The notes under the pieces were generated by a model. That model did no database searches, was not told the DNA's origin, and saw nothing but the letters and a program-made list of their open reading frames with translations. The position numbers and the translations under genes were made by a program. Shown here one piece after another: positions 7,144-11,855 of a DNA stretch of 11,855 nucleotides. The DNA comes from Rickettsiales bacterium (GTDB lineage Bacteria; Pseudomonadota; Alphaproteobacteria; Rickettsiales; UBA3002), in NCBI GenBank assembly GCA_021300075.1, contig JAJTIB010000159.1, forward strand, positions 1 to 11,855, read 5' to 3'. How positions within the stretch are numbered: the stretch's first letter is position 1; the number at the start of each line of letters is the position of its first letter.

Positions 7144-7778
7144 CCCGTTATTTTGTTACAGCCACTGGAACAGGCATCGGTAAAACTTTTGTTACAGCTG
7201 CGCTCGCTCATAAAACTAAGCGCGCGGCCTATAAACCCGTGATTTCAGGGTTTACGCTCGCCGAAGCAGCGACAAGTGATAGCGGCCAGCTGCTGGCGGC
7301 GATGAACAGGCCTGTCACATTGGAGAATATTACCGAGATTTCTCCCTGGCGTTATGAAGCTCCGCTCGCGCCCTCGATGGCTGCGAAAGCTGAAGGTAAG
7401 TCGCTGGATGTGGGATCACTCATTAACTGGAGCCACAAAATTCGTGAAGGTTTCATGGAAGGTGTCGGGGGTGTGATGGTGCCACTCCACGGCCGTCAGA
7501 CGGTGCTTGACTGGATGGCGGCGATCGACTGGCCGGTTATTCTGGTCACTGGCAGTTATCTTGGCAGTCTGAGTCATACGCTGACAGCAATCAGTGTTAT
7601 GAAAGCGAGAAATATCATGCTCCATGCGGTGGTCATCAGCGAATCCTTGGTGGATTCGGTGGGGCTGGAGGCGACTCGTCAGGCACTTACAGATTTCATT
7701 ACCAAACCAACGCATCTTATCACGCTTGCGCGTTCGCAGTCTTGGCAACACCCCAACATGGATATGGCATGGATTTAG
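7140..7778 (+). CDS. bioD: Dethiobiotin synthetase (BioD)
   Basis: A 212-residue P-loop ATPase that closes the ureido ring of DAPA with CO2 to form dethiobiotin. The P-loop GTGIGKT is at residues 10-16 (Lys15, Thr16). YKPVISG at 31-37 carries the catalytic Lys32, SDSGQL at 46-51 the metal-binding Asp, and MEGVGGVMVPL at 106-116 the glutamate Glu107 equivalent to Glu115 of E. coli. LGSLSHTL at 141-148 corresponds to the LGCINH segment. Two positions differ from E. coli: the LGCIN asparagine is Ser, and the Asn of the adenine-contacting VAND loop is replaced in VVISES (around Ser167). The protein is slightly shorter than E. coli BioD (about 224). Start overlaps bioC by 4 bases; end overlaps the RDD gene by 10 bases. 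Confidence 0.95.
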   Translation: MTRYFVTATGTGIGKTFVTAALAHKTKRAAYKPVISGFTLAEAATSDSGQLLAAMNRPVTLENITEISPWRYEAPLAPSMAAKAEGKSLDVGSLINWSHKIREGFMEGVGGVMVPLHGRQTVLDWMAAIDWPVILVTGSYLGSLSHTLTAISVMKARNIMLHAVVISESLVDSVGLEATRQALTDFITKPTHLITLARSQSWQHPNMDMAWI

Positions 7779-8404
7779 AAAAAACTAAATTATGGCTGGA
7801 GGCAAAGCTGAAGCCAAGGCCGCGCAAGCGCAAACCGTCATCTCCTTATGGGCGCTTTTCAGAGCGCATGATGGCTTCCGCTATTGATATGACCTTGCTT
7901 TTCAGTTTGCTGAATCGGCCGTTTCAGTATCTGAGCGCCCGCCTGTATTCACAGCTTGACCCGGCGGTGACGACACAGTTTGCACAAACCTCAACGGTTG
8001 GCGAATTCTTAGATTTTGCCGTGCGGTCGGGCTTTTTGGCATTATGGATGACAAATTTCTGGATTCAGATAGCGGTGATTGGCGTCCTTTTGGTGCTGTG
8101 TCAGGCGACGCTTAAAACCACGCCCGGCAAATGGCTGATGGGGCTGAAAATCACCACAAGGGATGGTGTGACCTTCCCATCTACTGGGCGCTTGGTGTTG
8201 CGTTATTTTGGTTATATCCTCGCTTGTGCGCCGCTGATGCTTGGTGTTATCTGGATGACGTTTGATAAGCAATCGCGGGGCTGGCAGGATTTTCTCGCTG
8301 GCACGCGGGTCATGACCACCCGCCCCGAAGGCTGGTACTGGGGTAAAGTGAAGCAGGGTTATCGCTGGCTGCGTGATAGACTGCGTGACGGTAATGCAGC
8401 CTAA
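7769..8404 (+). CDS. RDD family membrane protein
   Basis: A 211-residue integral membrane protein of the RDD family, whose general function is poorly known; some members have been linked to ion transport. The N-terminal ~30 residues are strongly basic (KPRPRKRK) and cytoplasmic in character. SERMMASAIDM (31-41) begins the first membrane segment with the signature Arg and Asp. Further segments lie at about 84-112 and 143-164. The loop TTPGKWLMGLKI (118-128) and the closing DKQSRGWQDFLAGTRV (166-181) are RDD hallmarks. The ATG at 7769 is preferred over a TTG at 7742 that would lie deeper inside bioD; it overlaps bioD by 10 bases, so expression probably follows the biotin operon. Its stop overlaps that of the convergent TIGR02186-type gene (shared CTAA, 8401-8404). 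A role in biotin is only suggested by position. Confidence 0.86.
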   Translation: MDLEKTKLWLEAKLKPRPRKRKPSSPYGRFSERMMASAIDMTLLFSLLNRPFQYLSARLYSQLDPAVTTQFAQTSTVGEFLDFAVRSGFLALWMTNFWIQIAVIGVLLVLCQATLKTTPGKWLMGLKITTRDGVTFPSTGRLVLRYFGYILACAPLMLGVIWMTFDKQSRGWQDFLAGTRVMTTRPEGWYWGKVKQGYRWLRDRLRDGNAA

Positions 8405-9153
8405 CGTCTGGCATTGCCCATGATGCGGTGGGCGAACCAACCAGTAGTGATGGCAAGAAAAATTGCTGCAAGACCATAAAGCCATGGACGCTCATGTGCC
8501 ATGTCATAAATCCACGCGTCGATGCCGGTTTTGAAAGCGCTTAGGGGAATGGTCTGACTACTCAGGATTATGCCGTCACGCACCAGATATACTTCTGCGG
8601 TGTAATGCCCCCGCGCCAAAGAGTCGGGGAAGGGGATAGTGGTTTTGAATAATGTTTCGCCGAAATAGCGAATGGGCGCGGCGGCGACATACCAACCGCG
8701 TTGTTTAAGCTGCTGCTCAAGCGGCAGGTTGAAATTACCCTCACCACCCGCAGCAGTGGCGATAACGGTAGGCGCGCCGATACCTAGATGGCGGCGTTCA
8801 GTCGCACTTAGGACAGTATCGACCGGAGCAGTGCTGGCCAGCGCGTAATAAAGAGGCAGGGCGCTGAAACGTCGGCTTTCGACATTCATCCACATTCCGG
8901 CGATTTTTTCTTTGCGGCGCAGGCGCACATCTGCCGCAGGTCCACGCACGAGAATAATCAGGTCTCCAGCAGTGTTGCGCGCACCATAAAGCAATAACTC
9001 CGTGCCCGAGAAGCTCGCGTGAATTTCAATCGCATGATTGGAAATATCAGCGATGAGCGGCAGGTTGAAATTAATGGGCGCTTCTTCGGCCTGTGCCATC
9101 CAGGGAATGAGCAGCGCGAAGGGAAGCCAAAGTGTGCGAAAGTGTCTGTTCAT
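8401..9153 (-). CDS. TIGR02186 / Alph_Pro_TM family membrane-anchored protein
   Basis: A 250-residue envelope protein. Residues 1-22 form a signal peptide ending AQA before EE; a periplasmic region of about 200 residues follows, and one membrane helix lies at about 224-241 with a short basic cytoplasmic tail (RIMGNARR). The periplasmic part has the family phrases: IEIHASFSGTELLLYGA, DLIILVRGP, the RRKEKIAGMWMNVE segment and LYYALAST. The frame runs further upstream to 9297 but the ATG at 9153 is chosen because it gives the signal peptide and the ATGA overlap with the permease. The family is a recognised alphaproteobacterial neighbour of TauE/SafE permeases, so it probably assists the permease, for example as a periplasmic partner. 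No enzymatic motif is seen. Confidence 0.85.
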   Translation of the reverse strand: MNRHFRTLWLPFALLIPWMAQAEEAPINFNLPLIADISNHAIEIHASFSGTELLLYGARNTAGDLIILVRGPAADVRLRRKEKIAGMWMNVESRRFSALPLYYALASTAPVDTVLSATERRHLGIGAPTVIATAAGGEGNFNLPLEQQLKQRGWYVAAAPIRYFGETLFKTTIPFPDSLARGHYTAEVYLVRDGIILSSQTIPLSAFKTGIDAWIYDMAHERPWLYGLAAIFLAITTGWFAHRIMGNARR

Positions 9154-10064
9154 GAAGGTAGCACGGTAAGAGTGTAGATTTCCGGTGGCGTAATAAAGAG
9201 GCCATATGCCAGTCTCAGAGCCACGCAAAAGAGGATGAGCGCAAGCAGCCCACGCAGATAATGAATCGGCAGACGGTGGTTGAGGCGCGCGCCCCATTGT
9301 GCGCCCGCTACCGAGCCGAGTAACAGCAGTGCGGCCAGCACCACATCCACCGTCTGGGTGGTAACAGCATGCAGCAGGGTAACCAGAGCGGTTGTGAACA
9401 TCATGTGATAGAGTGACGTGCCGACAATGACCGAGGGAGGCATCCGCAACACATAAAGCATGAGTGGCAACATCAGAAATCCTCCGCCAATGCCCATCAG
9501 CGCAATAAGTAGACCGGTAGTGATGCCAAGGGCAATCGGCAGCAACAGGCTGTGGGTGACGTTTGAGCGGGAAAAATTAAGGCGCCAAGGAAGGCGGTCA
9601 AGCATGGGAAAAAGAATTTCATCCTGCGCGACTTCCTGCTTTTCCTTATCGTGGAAATAGGCCAGCGCCTCACGCGCCATGATCAAGGCAACGATACATA
9701 AAATCGTGACGTATAAAATAGTGATGATGAGGTCAATCTGTCCGGCACGATTCAGGGCGCTGAAGAGCCAAATGCCAAGCGATGCGCCAATTGCTCCGCC
9801 CGCGACGAGGTAATTCCCCATGGCTAAATCAACGCGCTTATGGCGCCAGTGCTGTAGAAATCCCGAGAAAGAGGAGGCAATAATCTGATTGGCTGAGGTC
9901 GCAACTGCAACAGCAGGGGGGATACCCATGAAAATAAGCATGGGGGTAAGAAGAAAGCCGCCACCGATTCCGAACATTCCGGCGATGATGCCGGTGATGC
10001 CGCCCAACGCAATCAACGCCAGTACATGGGCGGAGATTTCAGCGATAGGGAGATAAATCTGCAT
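9150..10064 (-). CDS. TauE/SafE family anion permease
   Basis: A 304-residue inner-membrane transporter of the TauE/SafE family, members of which export sulfite, sulfoacetate or related organic anions. It shows the internal duplication typical of the family: AGMFGIGGGFLLTPML at residues 28-43 and ALMGIGGGFLMLPLML at 188-203, each opening a four-helix half. Hydrophobic segments cover about 14-47, 50-70, 84-102, 110-130, 172-204, 210-232, 239-256 and 268-290. A charged loop (about 135-170) separates the halves. The start lies 6 bases after the lipoprotein stop with only a weak ribosome binding site, and the stop TGA overlaps the next ATG, so this is an internal operon gene. The transported anion cannot be told from sequence. 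Confidence 0.9.
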   Translation of the reverse strand: MQIYLPIAEISAHVLALIALGGITGIIAGMFGIGGGFLLTPMLIFMGIPPAVAVATSANQIIASSFSGFLQHWRHKRVDLAMGNYLVAGGAIGASLGIWLFSALNRAGQIDLIITILYVTILCIVALIMAREALAYFHDKEKQEVAQDEILFPMLDRLPWRLNFSRSNVTHSLLLPIALGITTGLLIALMGIGGGFLMLPLMLYVLRMPPSVIVGTSLYHMMFTTALVTLLHAVTTQTVDVVLAALLLLGSVAGAQWGARLNHRLPIHYLRGLLALILFCVALRLAYGLFITPPEIYTLTVLPS

Positions 10065-10070
10065 AAGTTG

Positions 10071-10649
10071 CTAACGCAGATAGGGACTAAAATACTGATT
10101 GAGCCGAGCCTCGGCCTCGCGATTAAACGGGGTCATAATTTTCTGCACCATGCTGTAAAACATTTTTTTACGCTCAGCGACACTGGTATTCTCGGCTATT
10201 GAGATTGATTTAGTTGCCTGAACATTGCCTTCAGCCACGGAGATTGTTTGCACTCCGTCGTAAAGTCGAAATGTGACATTGATGGACGCATCATAACGCT
10301 CGCTCTGGTCGTTGGTGAAAAATCCCTTGATACCTTGGGTGATCGGTAATGGGCGCTCAATCACTGAGGCGTCATTGATGGTGATTTCCAAAATCCCGGA
10401 ACTGCCTGCCGCCTGCATACGGCCCTCGACCCACTGTTTAATTGCAGTGCTGGGAGATATTGGAAAATTCTGTTCAACATTTGGTGCAATCATGGGTGAT
10501 TTGTAATTTTCAATCACACGTATTTCCATAACTGCTACCTTGATTTTTGGCTGTGCGCTGAAATTAAGCGGAGGAAAGCTCTGCGGCGCTGGGGCTTCCT
10601 GACAGGCAGCAAGGGTGAGTGAGATCAGTGCAACAAACAGACGTTTCAT
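10071..10649 (-). CDS. Predicted lipoprotein of unknown function
   Basis: A 192-residue secreted protein. The N-terminus (MKRLFVALISLTLAAC) is a lipoprotein signal peptide with lipobox LAAC and lipidated Cys16, so the mature protein should be anchored in the inner or outer membrane. A short Pro-rich linker follows, then a mixed alpha/beta domain with motifs such as IKVAVMEIRVIENY near 35-48, FPISPSTAIKQWVEGRMQAAG near 62-82 and the beta-rich YDASINVTFRLYDG near 118-131, ending in a helical segment. The layout (SPSTAIKQWVEGRM, then ILEITINDASV, then a beta strand pair) recalls lipoproteins that bind envelope components, but I do not recognise the family. GGAG 7 bases before the ATG is a good ribosome binding site. 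It lies between tsaB (32-base gap) and the permease (6-base gap). Confidence 0.82.
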   Translation of the reverse strand: MKRLFVALISLTLAACQEAPAPQSFPPLNFSAQPKIKVAVMEIRVIENYKSPMIAPNVEQNFPISPSTAIKQWVEGRMQAAGSSGILEITINDASVIERPLPITQGIKGFFTNDQSERYDASINVTFRLYDGVQTISVAEGNVQATKSISIAENTSVAERKKMFYSMVQKIMTPFNREAEARLNQYFSPYLR

Positions 10650-10681
10650 AACGAGACTCCATGATAAATGGATTGAATGCT

Positions 10682-11314
10682 TTAGCTACCAGCTTCCTGA
10701 ACGACAGGCAACTTGGCATCCGGCGGGCGGATGTAAAGTGGCATAGCCGCAGTTAGCGGCGTAGGGGCGAGTTCGTGAGCGATGCGGCAGAGTGTGCCCG
10801 CATCCAGGGGGACGGCTGTCATGGCAAGCTCAGGCAGGGCGATATTGCCAATAATAAAACCACGACGCAGTCGCAAAGCCTCAGGCTTTACGAGTTGAAT
10901 TTCGCCCTCAGACTGGGGTTTTCCTCCCTCCCAGTGAAAAGATTGATAAAAAACCTCACCTTTACCAGCATTGAGTATTACGTCACAATCAGTGGCCGCT
11001 TGCCAGGCATAGGCCTCGAGGGTGTTCAGCGTCCGCAGATCGACCCCGCTGGCAAGGGAAAGGCCATGAGCGGTTGCAAGTGCCACGCGCAAGCTGGTGA
11101 AACTGCCCGGGCCAAGCGTGGTAACAATTGCCGTTAAATCTTTATAGTGCAGTCTGGCCTGCTGCATCAGGCTTTCTATGGCAGGTACGAGGGTGGCTGC
11201 CTGTTTGCCGCCGGCAAGGGCGATGCTTTCAATATGCTCATTCACCCTGAGTGCCACTGATCCGGCGCCAGCACTGCAATCAAAGCCAAGGAATGCGGAT
11301 TGGATTTTTCCCAT
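10682..11314 (-). CDS. tsaB: tRNA threonylcarbamoyladenosine biosynthesis protein TsaB
   Basis: A 210-residue ASKHA-fold protein that, with TsaD and TsaE, helps transfer the threonylcarbamoyl group to A37 of ANN-decoding tRNAs (t6A). TsaB is the scaffold that dimerises with TsaD. The N-terminal LGFDCSAGAGSVAL (residues 9-22) is the family opening, and LGPGSFTSLRVALATAHGLSLASGVDL (68-93) matches the GPGSFTGLRxGxATAxGL signature except for Ser74 in place of Gly. The C-terminal PLYIRPPDAK is also typical. The HSE found in many TsaB proteins after the first helix is absent (GGKQAATLVP). The frame extends to 11386, but ATG 11314 starts right before the conserved domain; the extension would overlap the dehydratase gene. 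First gene of a leftward operon. Confidence 0.93.
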   Translation of the reverse strand: MGKIQSAFLGFDCSAGAGSVALRVNEHIESIALAGGKQAATLVPAIESLMQQARLHYKDLTAIVTTLGPGSFTSLRVALATAHGLSLASGVDLRTLNTLEAYAWQAATDCDVILNAGKGEVFYQSFHWEGGKPQSEGEIQLVKPEALRLRRGFIIGNIALPELAMTAVPLDAGTLCRIAHELAPTPLTAAMPLYIRPPDAKLPVVQEAGS

Positions 11315-11334
11315 AGCGCCTGTATGATGATACA
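11300..11334 (+). promoter_or_regulatory. Candidate promoter of the dehydratase-miaB unit, with inverted repeat
   Basis: TTGGAT (11300-11305) and TATGAT (11323-11328) are separated by 17 bases and match the sigma-70 consensus at 4 of 6 and 5 of 6 positions. A transcript would begin about 16 bases before the dehydratase ATG. The -10 lies in a small inverted repeat, TGTAT-GATG-ATACA (11321-11334); the minus-strand reading of the same bases gives TATCAT (11332-11327), a possible -10 for tsaB without a good -35. Pattern-based inference only. Confidence 0.4.
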
Positions 11335-11339
11335 AAGGT

Positions 11340-11345
11340 AGGAGG
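11340..11345 (+). promoter_or_regulatory. Strong ribosome binding site of the dehydratase gene
   Basis: A perfect AGGAGG with 5-base spacing to the ATG at 11351. It is the strongest translation signal in the window and fixes the start. Confidence 0.8.
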
Positions 11346-11350
11346 TCAAT

Positions 11351-11674
11351 ATGGGACTGACAAAAGAGACTTGTGGGCCATGTCATGGCGAAGGTGCAGC
11401 CCTAACAGGCGAAGAAGTGAAAGCCATGATGAGGGAAATCAAAGGGTGGAAATTAACGACAGATGGCCGAGCAATTCATCGCCAGTATAAATTCAAGAAT
11501 TTTGCCACTGCGCTCGCATTTACCAACCGACTTGGGGCGCTGGCAGAAGCGGAGGGGCATCATCCCGACCTGACACTTGGCTGGGGTTACGTGGGTGTGA
11601 CCCTCACCACCCATCATTTCAACGCCCTTACCCGTAATGACTTTATCCTTGCCGCGAAGATTAACGCACTCTAA
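11351..11674 (+). CDS. Pterin-4a-carbinolamine dehydratase (PhhB/DCoH family)
   Basis: A 107-residue protein that dehydrates 4a-hydroxytetrahydrobiopterin, regenerating the pterin cofactor of aromatic amino acid hydroxylases. The domain opens with LTGEEVKAMMREIKGW (18-33), followed by the KFKNFATALAFTNRLGALAEAEGHHPD segment (47-73) with catalytic His70, His71 and the conserved Pro-Asp. THHFNALTRNDFILAAKI (87-104) supplies the third histidine (His88) and the family ending. A CxxC near the N-terminus (Cys8, Cys11) is seen in many bacterial members. No phenylalanine hydroxylase is in the window, so the pterin substrate is unproven; many bacteria carry this protein without a hydroxylase, where it may serve other pterins. 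It begins divergently from tsaB and is followed 9 bases later by miaB. Confidence 0.93.
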   Translation: MGLTKETCGPCHGEGAALTGEEVKAMMREIKGWKLTTDGRAIHRQYKFKNFATALAFTNRLGALAEAEGHHPDLTLGWGYVGVTLTTHHFNALTRNDFILAAKINAL

Positions 11675-11683
11675 ACGCCCAGC

Positions 11684-11855
11684 ATGACTAAAACACTCTA
11701 CATCAAAACCTATGGCTGCCAGATGAATGCCTATGATTCGGCACGCATGGCCGAACTGCTTTCGCCCCTGGGTTATGAGACGACCGACACGCCGGATACG
11801 GCGGATCTGGTGCTGCTGAATACCTGCCATCTCCGTGAGAAAGCAGCGGAAAAAC
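11684..11855 (+). CDS. miaB: tRNA-2-methylthio-N6-dimethylallyladenosine synthase MiaB, N-terminal 57 residues
   Basis: The 5' part of a methylthiotransferase that adds the 2-methylthio group to i6A37 of UNN-decoding tRNAs. The visible part is the UPF0004 domain start: YIKTYGCQMN (6-15) with Cys12 and LLNTCHLREKA (44-54) with Cys48, two of the three cysteines that bind the auxiliary [4Fe-4S] cluster. The third auxiliary cysteine and the radical-SAM CxxxCxxC lie past the right edge. NTCHxREKA rather than NTCSIREKA is common in alphaproteobacterial MiaB. The ATG at 11684 follows the dehydratase stop by 9 bases without a clear ribosome binding site, so the two genes are probably transcribed together. 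Confidence 0.93.
   Translation, partial: MTKTLYIKTYGCQMNAYDSARMAELLSPLGYETTDTPDTADLVLLNTCHLREKAAEK

Noticed and set aside
8367..8401. GGCTGC and GCAGCC, a perfect 6-base inverted repeat at the end of the RDD gene.
   Set aside because: The 23-base loop and the lack of a T-run make a terminator unlikely, and the bases are fixed by the coding sequence.
9154..9297. Upstream extension of the TIGR02186-type protein.
   Set aside because: It would bury the signal peptide 48 residues inside the protein and overlap the permease by almost 150 bases.

Overview
This 11.9 kb window is a densely packed bacterial chromosome segment, most likely from an alphaproteobacterium. The best lineage clue is a TIGR02186 / Alph_Pro_TM-type protein translationally coupled to a TauE/SafE permease; the tsaB and miaB neighbourhood and the style of the bio genes agree with this. 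Base composition looks close to 50% GC throughout, with no island-like shift. No tRNA, rRNA, CRISPR array, insertion sequence or long repeat is visible. There is no gene-free stretch over 300 bases: the largest gap is about 50 bases.

Layout, left to right. (1) Bases 1-2276, plus strand: the 3' end of an unrecognised gene followed by an M3-family oligoendopeptidase F. (2) Bases 2265-8404: a complete biotin locus. bioB and bioA are read leftwards; bioF, a compact BioH/BioG-like esterase, bioC, bioD and an RDD-family membrane protein are read rightwards. The two arms share a control region of about 50 bp carrying a perfect 15-bp palindrome. BioC and the esterase make pimeloyl-ACP (methyl disguise, then demethylation), BioF makes KAPA, BioA makes DAPA, BioD makes dethiobiotin and BioB inserts sulfur, so every de novo step after malonyl-ACP is encoded here except ordinary fatty-acid elongation. 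(3) Bases 8401-11314, minus strand, transcription order tsaB, unknown lipoprotein, TauE/SafE permease, TIGR02186-type membrane-anchored protein. (4) Bases 11351-11855, plus strand: a pterin-4a-carbinolamine dehydratase and the 5' end of miaB, divergent from tsaB.

Genes are joined by very short gaps or by overlaps of 4-12 bases, including two tail-to-tail overlaps (pepF/bioA and RDD/TIGR02186), with no recognisable intrinsic terminator. No new defence or mobile system was found. The points most worth following are the palindrome in the bioB/bioF control region, the esterase that looks like BioG in its first half and BioH in its second, the shortened active-site-flanking loop in BioF, and the RDD protein coupled to bioD.
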